NCBI RefSeq assembly: GCF_003387475.1
Contig: NZ_QUNO01000025.1
Location: 1-64,000, forward strand
DNA: 64,000 bases
Source of the DNA: Kutzneria buriramensis
GTDB lineage: Bacteria > Actinomycetota > Actinomycetes > Mycobacteriales > Pseudonocardiaceae
Reading direction: 5' to 3'
The notes under the pieces: generated by a model
Database searches by the model: none
The model's input: only the letters and a program-made list of their open reading frames with translations
Told to the model about the DNA's origin: nothing
Program-made: the position numbers and the translations under genes
Shown here: positions 34,585 to 42,978 of the stretch, in pieces
How positions within the stretch are numbered: position 1 is the first letter of the stretch
How the letters are laid out: every line of letters starts with the position of its first letter

Positions 34585-37532
34585 GCGATTTCGGCGTCAC
34601 CGACCTGCGCACCTCCGTCCTTCAGGCCTGGCGCGGCTCGCCGACCCGCTTTCGTGAGGACGCGAACGCCGAGGAGGACCTCCGGCTCGGCGGCTACCGC
34701 GACCGTCTGCTGGTCGAGCTGGCCCAGAACGCGGCCGACGCGGCGGGGTCCGGCGGCGTGCTGCGACTGTCCGTTGTGGACGGTGAGCTGCGTGCGGCCA
34801 ACACCGGCGCGCCGCTGACCGAGGCGGGGGTGGCGGCGCTCGCGTCGTTACGGGCCTCCGCCAAGCGCGGCGCCGCCACGGTCGGCCAGTTCGGCGTCGG
34901 CTTCGCGGCCGTGCTGGCGGTCACCGACGAGCCGCGAGTGGTGTCCACGACCGGCGGCGTGGCGTTCTCCGCCGCCCGTACCCGGGAGCTGGTCGGCGAC
35001 CTGCCCGAGGTGGCCGAGCGCGACGGCGCGGTGCCCGTGCTGCGGCTCGCCTGGCCGGTGCCGGACGACGAGCCGCCGGTGCCCGAGGGCTTCGACACCG
35101 AGGTGCGGCTGCCGCTGCGCCCGGAGGTCGACGCCGCCGAGCTGCTCGCCGAATGTGCCGCGGAGACCCCGGATCTGCTGATCGCCCTGCCCGGGCTGAG
35201 CCGGATCGAGGTCGGCGACCGCGCGTGGTGGCGTGAGGACGGCGACGACGGCACGGTGGTGCTGCACGGCCCGACCGGCCGCGTGCGGTGGCTGCTGCGG
35301 CGCGCCTCCGGCGAGCTGGACGGCGCTGTCGTCGAGGGTCTCGGCGTCGAGGCCCGGCAGCGGCCGGAGTGGTCGGTGTGCTGGGCGGTGCCGATCGACG
35401 ACGAGGGTGTGCCGCGTCCGTTGGACGAGGACGTGCTGCACGCGCCGACGCCGACCGACGAGCGGCTTTCCCTGCCGGCACGGCTGTTGGCGACGATTCC
35501 CGTCGAGGCCTCCCGCCGGCGGCTGATGCCCGGGCCGGCGACGGACGCGGTGCTGGCCGCCGCGGCGAGGGCGTATTCGGACCTGGTGCTGGCGGTGCGG
35601 CCGGAACATCGGACGCTGCTGGTGCCGCTGCCGGACTTCCCAAAGTCCGAAGTGGACGGACAGCTGCGCGCGCTGGTGACGTCCGAGCTGCGCACCGCGG
35701 TGTGGCTTCCCTTGCAGGAGGGCGGTTTCGGCACGCCGGCCCGGTCGCGCGTGCTGGACGTGCTGGCGCCGGATCTGGCCGACATGCTCGCCGACATCGT
35801 GGACGGCCTGGCCAAGGCGGAGCTCTCCGGCATGCAGCACGCCCGGCAGCTGGCCGCGCTGGAAGTCCCGCGCCTGCGGCTGTCCGAGATCGTGGCGATC
35901 GTCTCCGGTCAGGACCGCGAGCCGGCCTGGTGGGCCCGGTTCTACGCGGCGCTGGATCCCGTGGCGGAGGTGGATTCCACCGCTCGCGAGGAGCTCGGCG
36001 GCCTGCCCGTGCCGCTGATCGACGGCCGGACCGTCACCGGTCCGCGGGACGTGCTGTTGCCGGACTTCGACCAGGAGACGCTGGCCGAGCTGTCCACAAT
36101 GGACGTAACTGGGCTTCGGGTCGCGCATCCGGACGCCGTGCATCGGCTCCTGGAGCGGCTTGGCGCACGGTCGGCCGGGCCCGCGGATCTGTTGGACGCC
36201 ATGCAGACCGCCGTCGAGCGGAGCATGGACGACGCCGAGTCCGGCGTCGACACCACCGCGCTCGTCGACACCGTGTTGTGGCTGACGGAATCGACCGGTG
36301 CGCGGCGCGGCGAGCGGCCGTGGCTGGGCACGCTTGCGCTGCCCGACGCCGACGGCGAGTTCCGGCACGCCGACGAGCTGATCCTGCCGTCGAGCCCGCT
36401 GCGCGAGGTGTTCGCCGACGACGTGATCGGCAAGGACGCGCCGCTCGGCGTGCTCGCCGGCGAGCTGGCCTCGCGGTGGACGCCGGACGTGCTGGCCGCG
36501 GTCGGCGTGATCGACTCGTTCGTGGTCGTCTTCGACGACGCGCCCGGCGGTCCCGACCACGAGCTGGCCGACGAGGAGGCCTGGTGGGCCGCCGTCGACG
36601 GCGACCTCAACCCGCCGTCGACCTTCGCCGGCGTCCGCGACCTCGATCTCGTCGCCGACGACAAGTGGCCGGCCGCGCTGCGGCTGCTGGCCGCGGAACC
36701 CGAGACGTGGCAGGCGATTCTGCTGCCCGGCGGGTACACGTCGTGGTGGCTGGCCCGCAACGCGCGGCTGGCCGGCGCGTCGCCGCGGTCCTGGCGGCTG
36801 CCCGACGCCGACGCCCTGGTCGGCGTCTACGACCCGATCCCGGACGTCGGCGTGCGGACGGATCTGTTGGCCGCCATCGGCGTTCGCGCCTCGCTGGTGG
36901 TCACCGACGCCGCCGACGTGACCGATGTGTTGCAGCGCCTCGGTGATCCCGAAAGGGCCGTGCCGTCCGGCGTCGCGATGCGCGCCCACGGCGTGCTGGC
37001 CGCCGCCGTGCGGTCCGGCGACGTCGACGCCTCCGACGTCGAGCTCGACGACCGGGTCCGGGCCCTCAGCGGCGCCTCCGTGTCCGGTGAGCAGGCGGTC
37101 GTGCTGGATTCGCCGTGGCTGCTGGCCGCGTTCGCACCGGACCAGGTCGTCGCCGCCGATCCCGACGACGCCGAGCCGCTGGCCGAGCTGCTCGACCTGC
37201 CGCTCGCCGCCGACGAGGTCGACGCCGACGCCCTCATCGGCAACGGCCAGCCGGTCAGCTGGTCCGATCTCGGCGCCGTCGTCGCCGCCAGCGAGCTGCT
37301 CGACCGGGCCGTGCCCGACGGCCTCGTGGTCGTCTACGAGGAGCTGGCCGTCCGGCGCGGCGAGACGCGTTACCCCGTGGCGTGGTGGGTCACCGAGGAC
37401 GGTGTCGTGCACGCCGAGGACACCCCCGCCGGGCTGTCCCGGGCGCTCGCGTGGGCCGTCGACCGCTGGCACGACCGGCACCTGCTCGCCGCCCTCCTCG
37501 ACGACCCCACCGCCGCGACCTACCTGTCCTAG
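34581..37532 (+). CDS. Sacsin/Hsp90-like GHKL ATPase-domain protein
   Basis: 983 residues, GTG start overlapping the DUF3027 stop. Residues ~38-160 are a GHKL ATP-binding module as in sacsin and Hsp90: N-box LLVELAQNAADA (E46, N50), G1-like AANTGAPLT (73-80, lacking the usual Asp), and G2 GQFGVGF (102-108). The remaining ~800 residues are soluble, Asp/Glu-rich, alpha-beta in character and not assignable by eye. May be a chaperone-like or DNA/protein-remodelling ATPase. The last 4 bp overlap the convergent flavoprotein gene. Confidence 0.82.
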   Translation: MSDFGVTDLRTSVLQAWRGSPTRFREDANAEEDLRLGGYRDRLLVELAQNAADAAGSGGVLRLSVVDGELRAANTGAPLTEAGVAALASLRASAKRGAATVGQFGVGFAAVLAVTDEPRVVSTTGGVAFSAARTRELVGDLPEVAERDGAVPVLRLAWPVPDDEPPVPEGFDTEVRLPLRPEVDAAELLAECAAETPDLLIALPGLSRIEVGDRAWWREDGDDGTVVLHGPTGRVRWLLRRASGELDGAVVEGLGVEARQRPEWSVCWAVPIDDEGVPRPLDEDVLHAPTPTDERLSLPARLLATIPVEASRRRLMPGPATDAVLAAAARAYSDLVLAVRPEHRTLLVPLPDFPKSEVDGQLRALVTSELRTAVWLPLQEGGFGTPARSRVLDVLAPDLADMLADIVDGLAKAELSGMQHARQLAALEVPRLRLSEIVAIVSGQDREPAWWARFYAALDPVAEVDSTAREELGGLPVPLIDGRTVTGPRDVLLPDFDQETLAELSTMDVTGLRVAHPDAVHRLLERLGARSAGPADLLDAMQTAVERSMDDAESGVDTTALVDTVLWLTESTGARRGERPWLGTLALPDADGEFRHADELILPSSPLREVFADDVIGKDAPLGVLAGELASRWTPDVLAAVGVIDSFVVVFDDAPGGPDHELADEEAWWAAVDGDLNPPSTFAGVRDLDLVADDKWPAALRLLAAEPETWQAILLPGGYTSWWLARNARLAGASPRSWRLPDADALVGVYDPIPDVGVRTDLLAAIGVRASLVVTDAADVTDVLQRLGDPERAVPSGVAMRAHGVLAAAVRSGDVDASDVELDDRVRALSGASVSGEQAVVLDSPWLLAAFAPDQVVAADPDDAEPLAELLDLPLAADEVDADALIGNGQPVSWSDLGAVVAASELLDRAVPDGLVVVYEELAVRRGETRYPVAWWVTEDGVVHAEDTPAGLSRALAWAVDRWHDRHLLAALLDDPTAATYLS

Positions 37533-38458
37533 ACGTAGCCGACAGGGCCTCCCACGTAGTTGAAGGCCCTGTCGGCCACGGAAAGTTCCTGGTCGAGGGC
37601 GAAGCGGGTGACCAGGTCGGGGTTGGCGATGAAGTGGCGGGCGAAGGAGACGGCGTCGGCGATGCCGGACTCCACGGCGGCCTCGGCCGAGTCCAGGGCG
37701 AAGCCGTTGTTGGCGACGAGAAAGCCGTCGAACAGCTTGCGGTAGCGGGCGAAGGCGTCCAGTTCGAACGCGGCCGGACCGCGAAGGTGCAGGTACGACA
37801 GGGAATCCAGCTCGCGGACCACGTCGTCGTAGCGGGACAGCGTTTCCCCGTCGGGGATGTAGTCCGGGCAGGCAGGCGTGCTGTCGGTGGCGCACCAGTA
37901 CGGCGAGAGGCGGACGCCGACACGGCAGCCGGTGGTCAGCACGGTGTCGATGACGTCGAGCAGCAGCCGCGGGCCAACCCGATAGGCGTCGGTGCGGTGG
38001 TTGAGGCGGGGGTTGAGGGACTGCGCGATCAGGTACGTCCCGTTGGCGGCGATCTCGACGCCGTCGAACCCGGCGCGCAAGGCATTCGCCGCGGCGGAGC
38101 GGTAGTCGGCGACGGCGGTGGCGATCTCCGACGGCGTCATCGCGTCGGGCGGCGTGAGGCCGGCGTGCCAGAGCTGCACCATGATCCGGCCGCCGAGGGT
38201 GTGCACGAGATCGGTGACCCGACGCCAGCCCGCGACCTGTTCAGGAGTGAACAGCCCGGGCACCTGAGGGAAGGGGACGGGCTGGTCGCTCACCAGCGTG
38301 CCCTCGGTGACGATCAAGCCGGCGGAGGCCCGCCGCGCGTAGTACAGGACCCGTAGTTCCGGCGGTCGGCAGCGGGTGGTCGGTGCCATCACCACCCGGT
38401 TGGGTAACTTCAGGTCACCCAAGGTCACAGGGCGCAGCAGCGCGCTACCCTGGCTCAT
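37529..38458 (-). CDS. Old-Yellow-Enzyme-like flavin oxidoreductase, degenerate active site
   Basis: 309 residues, shorter than the ~360 usual for the family. TIM-barrel NADH:flavin oxidoreductase: LPNRVVMAPTTRCR, YYARRASAGLIVTEGTLVS, GRIMVQLWHAGL, AAANALRAGFDGVEIAANG, VGVRLSPY, and DAVSFARHFIANPDLV. The substrate-binding HxxN (family HGANGYL) is replaced by AANGTYL, and the loop after MAPTTRCR is shortened. FMN binding looks possible, but ordinary ene-reduction is doubtful. Divergent from an ECF sigma gene by 72 bp; a regulatory link is possible. Confidence 0.85.
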   Translation of the reverse strand: MSQGSALLRPVTLGDLKLPNRVVMAPTTRCRPPELRVLYYARRASAGLIVTEGTLVSDQPVPFPQVPGLFTPEQVAGWRRVTDLVHTLGGRIMVQLWHAGLTPPDAMTPSEIATAVADYRSAAANALRAGFDGVEIAANGTYLIAQSLNPRLNHRTDAYRVGPRLLLDVIDTVLTTGCRVGVRLSPYWCATDSTPACPDYIPDGETLSRYDDVVRELDSLSYLHLRGPAAFELDAFARYRKLFDGFLVANNGFALDSAEAAVESGIADAVSFARHFIANPDLVTRFALDQELSVADRAFNYVGGPVGYV

Positions 38459-38530
38459 CAGCCCACTCCTCATCGCATCGGTCGGTTCGGTGGCACGACA
38501 CAGACGGATCGCGACGGGGAAAGGTGACCG

Positions 38531-39376
38531 ATGCCCGACGACAACCTGCTCGCCGAGCGCTTCGAGGCGCACCGCCCGCTGCTGCGCGCGGTGGCCGGCC
38601 GGATGCTGGGCTCCACCGCCGAGGCGGACGACGCCGTGCAGGAGACCTGGCTGCGCCTGAGCAAGGCCGACGGCGTCGACAACCTGGAGAGCTGGCTGCG
38701 CACGGTCGTCTCCCGGATCAGCCTGGACATGCTGCGCAGCCGCAAGGCGAAACGCGAGGAGCCGATCGACTGGCACCCGCCGGCCGAGGTGGACGGTCCC
38801 GAGCGCGAGGCGGTCCTGGTGGACGAGGTCGGCCGGGCGATGCTGGTGGTGCTGGACCGGCTGGCCCCGGCCGAGCGGGTGGCGTTCGTGCTGCACGACA
38901 TGTTCGCGGTGCCGTTCGACGAGATCGCGTCGGTGGTGGACCGGACGCCCGTGACGACGAAGAAGCTGGCGAGCCGGGCCAGGCAGAAGGTGCGGGGCGC
39001 CGAGACCCTGACGACGCCGAACGACACTCAGGTCGTCGAGGCTTTCCTCCAGGCGTCACGCGAGGGGGACCTCGAGGCGCTGCTCGCGATCCTCGCGCCG
39101 GACGTGATGCGCCGGGCGGACGCTGCGGCTCTGCCGAAGGGACGCAGCACCGTCGTCCGCGGCCGCGATGCAGTGGCGCGAGAGATGCTCGTGTTGGGCA
39201 AACGGGCGAGGTTCGCCGAGCCGGCGCTGGTCAACGGCAAGTCGGGTGCCGTCGTCGCGCCGAACGGTCAGCTGCGGCTGGTGTTGGTGATCACGATCGT
39301 GAATCGGCTGGTGTCCGGCTACGAGGTGATCGCCGACCCGGAGTGCCTCGAAACCGTCGATATCGCGGTGCCCTAG
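38531..39376 (+). CDS. ECF sigma factor with C-terminal SnoaL-like domain (SigJ/ECF41 type)
   Basis: 281 residues. Region 2 (~8-75): FEAHRPLLRAVAGRMLGSTAEADDAVQETWLRLSK. Region 4 (~108-155): LDRLAPAERVAFVLHDMFAVPFDEIASVVDRTPVTTKKLASRARQKV. Residues ~165-278 form a SnoaL/NTF2-like extension (VVEAFLQASREGDLEALLAILAPDVMRRADA) that regulates activity in place of an anti-sigma factor. ECF41 factors often neighbour oxidoreductase genes, matching the divergent OYE-like gene. I saw no clear copy of the published ECF41 promoter in the 72-bp gap. Four-bp convergent overlap with DUF2530. Confidence 0.9.
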   Translation: MPDDNLLAERFEAHRPLLRAVAGRMLGSTAEADDAVQETWLRLSKADGVDNLESWLRTVVSRISLDMLRSRKAKREEPIDWHPPAEVDGPEREAVLVDEVGRAMLVVLDRLAPAERVAFVLHDMFAVPFDEIASVVDRTPVTTKKLASRARQKVRGAETLTTPNDTQVVEAFLQASREGDLEALLAILAPDVMRRADAAALPKGRSTVVRGRDAVAREMLVLGKRARFAEPALVNGKSGAVVAPNGQLRLVLVITIVNRLVSGYEVIADPECLETVDIAVP

Positions 39377-39654
39377 AGCAGGCCCTCCTGAGCGGTGCGG
39401 GAGCCGCGGCGGGCGGCCGAGCGCTGCCAGCGGAACACGCCGTAGCCGAAAAAGCCCAGGCCGAAGCCGGCCAGGCAGGACCAGGTCCACATCGGCGGCG
39501 CGCCGACCAGCAGCAGCACCACGAACGCCACCAGGAAGGCAAGGGTGCCGACGACGACCACCGGCACCGGGTCGGTCAGCGACCGGGGCAGCGGCGGCGG
39601 GGTGCGCGCGGTAACCAGGTCGTTACCGTGCTCCTCTTTGGACATCTCGGCCAC
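39373..39654 (-). CDS. DUF2530 membrane protein
   Basis: 93 residues from GTG (an ATG three codons in is an alternative). Two hydrophobic segments, VPVVVVGTLAFLVAFVVLLLVG (~30-51) and TWSCLAGFGLGFFGYGVFRW (~57-76), then a basic tail. Matches actinobacterial DUF2530 proteins such as Rv0879c, also located near a MarR gene. Function unknown. Divergent from the permease gene. Confidence 0.82.
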   Translation of the reverse strand: MAEMSKEEHGNDLVTARTPPPLPRSLTDPVPVVVVGTLAFLVAFVVLLLVGAPPMWTWSCLAGFGLGFFGYGVFRWQRSAARRGSRTAQEGLL

Positions 39655-39674
39655 GTCAGGCAGGCTACCGCGCC

Positions 39675-41126
39675 ATGAGGGCGAACGCGCTGGACCGGTT
39701 CTTCAAGATCAGCGAACGTGGCTCGTCGATCGGGCGGGAGGTCCGCGGCGGCTTGGTCACCTTCGTCGCGATGGCCTACATCGTGGTGCTCAATCCCCTG
39801 ATCATCGGCAGCTTCTCCGCGTCCGATCCGGGCGCGCACAAGGACGTGCTGGGCAACATCCTGCCCGTGCCGCAGGTCGCGGCGGTCACCGCGCTGGTCG
39901 CCGGCCTGATGACGATCCTGATGGGCCTGCTCGCGAACTACCCGTTCGCGCTGGCCACCGGCCTCGGCCTGAACAGCCTGGTCGCGGTCACCATCGCGCC
40001 GCAGGTGACCTGGCCCGAGGCGATGGGCCTGGTGCTGGTCGAGGGCCTGATCATCGTGCTGCTCGTGTTCACCGGCTTCCGCACGGCCGTGTTCAACGCG
40101 GTGCCGGCCGAGCTGAAGTCGGCGATCGCCGTCGGCATCGGCCTGTTCATTTCGCTGATCGGCCTGGTCGACGCCGGTTTCGTGCGCCGCCTGCCGGACG
40201 CCGACCACACCACGGTGCCGGTGGGCCTGGGCATCAACGGCTCGATCGCGTCCTGGCCGACGCTGGTGTTCGTGATCGGCCTGGTGATCACCGGCATCCT
40301 GGTCGCGCGCAAGGTCCGCGGCGCGATCCTGATCGGCGTGCTGGCCTCGACGGTGCTGGCCATCGTGGTGGAGGCGATCTTCCACGCCGGCCCGTCCATG
40401 GGCACCAACCCGAAGGGCTGGGACCTCGGCTACCCGGCGCTGCCGCAGCAGATCTTCGGCCTGCCGGACCTCTCGCTGGTCGGTCACGTCTCGTTCGGCG
40501 CCTGGACCCGGCTGCCGGCGATCACCGTGCTGCTGCTGGTGTTCACGCTGGTGCTGGCCGACTTCTTCGACGCCATGGGCACGATGACCGGTCTGGGCAA
40601 GGAGGCCGGCCTGCTGCGCGGGGACGGCCAGCTGCCCCAGGTCGGCCGGGCGCTGTTCGTGGAGGGCCTGGCCGGCGCGGCCGGCGGCCTCGGCTCGGCC
40701 AGCTCCAACACCGTCTTCGTCGAGTCGGCGTCCGGCATCGCCGAGGGGGCCCGCACCGGATTGGCCAACATCATCACCGGCGTGCTGTTCCTGCTGGCGA
40801 TGTTCCTGACGCCGCTCTACCAGGTGGTGCCGGTGGAGGCCGCCGCGCCGGCGCTGGTGATCGTCGGCGCGCTGATGATCCGGCAGGCCAGCGGCATCGA
40901 CTTCACCGACTTCCGGATCGCGCTGCCGGCCTTCCTCACCATCGTGGTGATGCCGTTCACGTACTCCATCGCCAACGGCATCGGCGCCGGCTTCATCAGC
41001 TACGTGCTGCTGGCGGTGGCCACCGGCAACGCCCGCAAGGTGCACCCGCTGATGTGGGCGGTTGCTGTGGCGTTCGTCGCGTATTTCGCGGTGGGCCCGA
41101 TCGAGGCCGCCCTGCTGGGTAGTTAG
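39675..41126 (+). CDS. NCS2-family purine permease (AzgA type)
   Basis: 483 residues, ATG start. About 12-14 membrane segments. Family marks: GSSIGREVRGGLVTFVAMAYIVVLNP at the N-terminus, ATGLGLNSLVA, GRALFVEGLAGAAGGLGSASSNTVFVESASGIAEGARTGLAN, and FTYSIANGIGAGFISYVLL. The AzgA/PbuG group imports hypoxanthine, guanine or adenine by proton symport. Its stop lies inside the dyad that precedes the marR gene, only 17 bp before it, so read-through or coupled control is plausible. Confidence 0.92.
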   Translation: MRANALDRFFKISERGSSIGREVRGGLVTFVAMAYIVVLNPLIIGSFSASDPGAHKDVLGNILPVPQVAAVTALVAGLMTILMGLLANYPFALATGLGLNSLVAVTIAPQVTWPEAMGLVLVEGLIIVLLVFTGFRTAVFNAVPAELKSAIAVGIGLFISLIGLVDAGFVRRLPDADHTTVPVGLGINGSIASWPTLVFVIGLVITGILVARKVRGAILIGVLASTVLAIVVEAIFHAGPSMGTNPKGWDLGYPALPQQIFGLPDLSLVGHVSFGAWTRLPAITVLLLVFTLVLADFFDAMGTMTGLGKEAGLLRGDGQLPQVGRALFVEGLAGAAGGLGSASSNTVFVESASGIAEGARTGLANIITGVLFLLAMFLTPLYQVVPVEAAAPALVIVGALMIRQASGIDFTDFRIALPAFLTIVVMPFTYSIANGIGAGFISYVLLAVATGNARKVHPLMWAVAVAFVAYFAVGPIEAALLGS

Positions 41127-41142
41127 TGAGGTATGCTAACTA
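41120..41142. promoter_or_regulatory. Operator-like dyad at the marR start
   Basis: TAGTTAG (41120-41126) and CTAACTA (41136-41142) form a perfect 7-bp inverted repeat with a 9-bp spacer. It overlaps the permease stop codon and ends 1 bp before the marR ATG. TATGCT at 41132-41137 could be a -10 box, giving a nearly leaderless marR transcript that the MarR protein would repress. Confidence 0.6.
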
Positions 41143-41143
41143 C

Positions 41144-41578
41144 ATGGCGGAACCCGAGTCGACCGAGCCGTCACTGGCCAGCCGCTTGCGGCTGGCGGTG
41201 GTTCGGCTCAACCGTCGGCTCCGGGCCCAACGCACCAACTCGTCGGTCACGCTGACCCAGGTGTCGGCGCTTTCCGCGCTGCGCAAGTGCGGCGCGCTGA
41301 CGCCGGGCGAGCTGGCCGCGAAGGAGGGTGTCCAGCCGCCGTCGATGACCAGGGTGATCTCGGCGCTCGAGGACTACGGCTTCGTGTCCCGGCGCCCGCA
41401 CCCCACCGACGGGCGGCAGGCCATCGTCGAGCTCACCGAACAGGGCACCGCCTATCTGCGGGCCGAGGTGTCGGCCAGGGAAGCCTGGCTGGACTCGCGC
41501 CTCGCGGAGTTGGACGACCACGATCGCGAGCTGCTCGCCAGGGCGGCCGAGATCATCGACCGGATGGCGGGCCAGTAA
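41144..41578 (+). CDS. MarR-family regulator (Rv0880-like)
   Basis: 144 residues from the ATG of MAEPESTEPSLASRLRLAVVRLNRRLR. Winged helix with LTQVSALSALRKCGALTPGELAAKEGVQPPSMTRVISALEDYG and wing VSRRPHPTDGRQAIVELTEQG. Positional homologue of mycobacterial Rv0880. A strong dyad touches its start. The MFS exporter gene starts 16 bp downstream and is probably co-transcribed, the classical MarR-efflux arrangement. Confidence 0.9.
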   Translation: MAEPESTEPSLASRLRLAVVRLNRRLRAQRTNSSVTLTQVSALSALRKCGALTPGELAAKEGVQPPSMTRVISALEDYGFVSRRPHPTDGRQAIVELTEQGTAYLRAEVSAREAWLDSRLAELDDHDRELLARAAEIIDRMAGQ

Positions 41579-41594
41579 AGGGGGCGGCGGACGA

Positions 41595-42911
41595 GTGCCG
41601 GCATACGCGGGGACCACCGGAACAGGACAGCAGCACACCTCGGCAACCCCGCGCACGACCGGAATGTTCGGTTCGCTGCGTGAACGGAACTACAGACTCT
41701 TCGCCTCCGGACAGATCGTCTCGCTGATCGGCACCTGGATGCAGCGCGTCGCCCAGGACTGGCTGGTCCTGGAGCTGTCCGGCCGGAATCCGATCGCGCT
41801 GGGCATCGCCGCCGCGCTCCAGTTCCTACCGACGCTCTTCCTGTCGTTATGGGCCGGCGTGCTCGCCGACCGGATGGACAAGCGCCGGCTGCTGATGCTG
41901 TTGCAGGGCTCGATGGGCCTGTGCGCGCTGGGCCTGGGGCTGCTCGACGTCACCGGCCTCGCGCAGCTGTGGCAGGTGTACGTCTTCTGCTTCGTGCTGG
42001 GCTGCTTCTCCGCGGTGGAGACGCCCGTGCGCCAGTCGTTCGTGGTCGAGATGGTCGGCAAGGCCCAGGTCACCAACGCCGTCGCGCTGAACTCGATGAC
42101 CTTCAACCTGGCCCGCATCGTCGGCCCGGCCATCGCCGGCGTGCTGATCACGCTGATCGGCACCGGCTGGGTGTTCCTCGGCAACTTCCTCAGCTTCGCC
42201 GCCGTGCTGACCGGGCTGGCGCTGATGGACCCCACCCGGCTGCACCGTGGCACACCCGCGCCGCGTGAGCGGGGCCAGCTGCTGGAGGGACTGCGCTACG
42301 TGCGCGGCCGTCCGGACCTGGTGATGTTGATGGTGCTGGTGTTCCTGGTCAGCACGTTCGGCATGACGTTCTTCACCACGCTCGCGGTCGCCGCCGCCAA
42401 CGTCTTCCACCAGGACGCCTCCGGCTACGGCCTGCTGTCCACGATGCTCGCCGTCGGGACACTGAGCGGGGCCACCCTCGCCGCCCGGCGCAGCACCCGC
42501 GGCCGGCCCCGGCTGCGGATGCTGTTCATCGGCGGCCTGGTGTTCGGCGCGCTGGAGATCATCCTCGGCGCGATGCCGACGTACCTGGCGTTCGGGCTGA
42601 TGCTGATCCCCATCGGCATGGCGCTGATGACCTTCACGACCACCGCCAACAGCACCGTGCAGCTGTCGGTGACGCCGCAGATGCGGGGCCGGGTGATGGG
42701 CCTGTACATGCTGGTCTTCCTCGGCGGCAACCCCATCGGCGGCCCCCTGACCGGGTGGCTCGCGGACGCCTTCGGCGGCCGGGCGCCGTTCATCGCCGGC
42801 GGCGTGGTGTCGGTGCTGGCGACCGCCGCGTGCGGGCTGATCCTGATGCGGCGGGCCGGCATCAGCCTGCGGTCGCTGCTCCGCAGGCGCACGGTTCCCG
42901 AAGCCGCTTAG
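41595..42911 (+). CDS. MFS exporter (MFS_3/EntS-like)
   Basis: 438 residues, GTG start. Twelve-helix MFS: RNYRLFASGQIVSLIGTWMQRVAQDWLVLELS at helix 1, the loop LADRMDKRRLLML between helices 2 and 3, and VETPVRQSFVVEMVGKAQVTNAVALNS, characteristic of the EntS-like drug and siderophore exporters. The gene follows marR by 16 bp and likely belongs to its regulon. Substrate unknown. Confidence 0.9.
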   Translation: MPAYAGTTGTGQQHTSATPRTTGMFGSLRERNYRLFASGQIVSLIGTWMQRVAQDWLVLELSGRNPIALGIAAALQFLPTLFLSLWAGVLADRMDKRRLLMLLQGSMGLCALGLGLLDVTGLAQLWQVYVFCFVLGCFSAVETPVRQSFVVEMVGKAQVTNAVALNSMTFNLARIVGPAIAGVLITLIGTGWVFLGNFLSFAAVLTGLALMDPTRLHRGTPAPRERGQLLEGLRYVRGRPDLVMLMVLVFLVSTFGMTFFTTLAVAAANVFHQDASGYGLLSTMLAVGTLSGATLAARRSTRGRPRLRMLFIGGLVFGALEIILGAMPTYLAFGLMLIPIGMALMTFTTTANSTVQLSVTPQMRGRVMGLYMLVFLGGNPIGGPLTGWLADAFGGRAPFIAGGVVSVLATAACGLILMRRAGISLRSLLRRRTVPEAA

Positions 42912-42912
42912 C

Positions 42913-42964
42913 GCAGGGAAGGGGGCTTTCCCTGCGTTGAATGCAGGGAAAGCCCCTTCCCTGC
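42913..42964. terminator. Hairpin with self-palindromic arms
   Basis: Left arm 42913-42935 pairs with right arm 42943-42964 over 22 bp with one extra G on the left. Each arm is itself palindromic (GCAGGGAA ... TTCCCTGC), so the RNA can fold as one long stem or two small ones. It immediately follows the MFS stop and lies 15 bp before the fetB-like start; no U-tract. Confidence 0.75.
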
Positions 42965-42978
42965 ATCAGGATGGGTCC

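Noticed and set aside
34581-38458. Anti-phage defence island suggested by the sacsin-like ATPase
   Set aside because: Neighbours are conserved housekeeping-type genes and there is no nuclease, helicase or mobile-element signature; kept only as an alternative under the ATPase finding.
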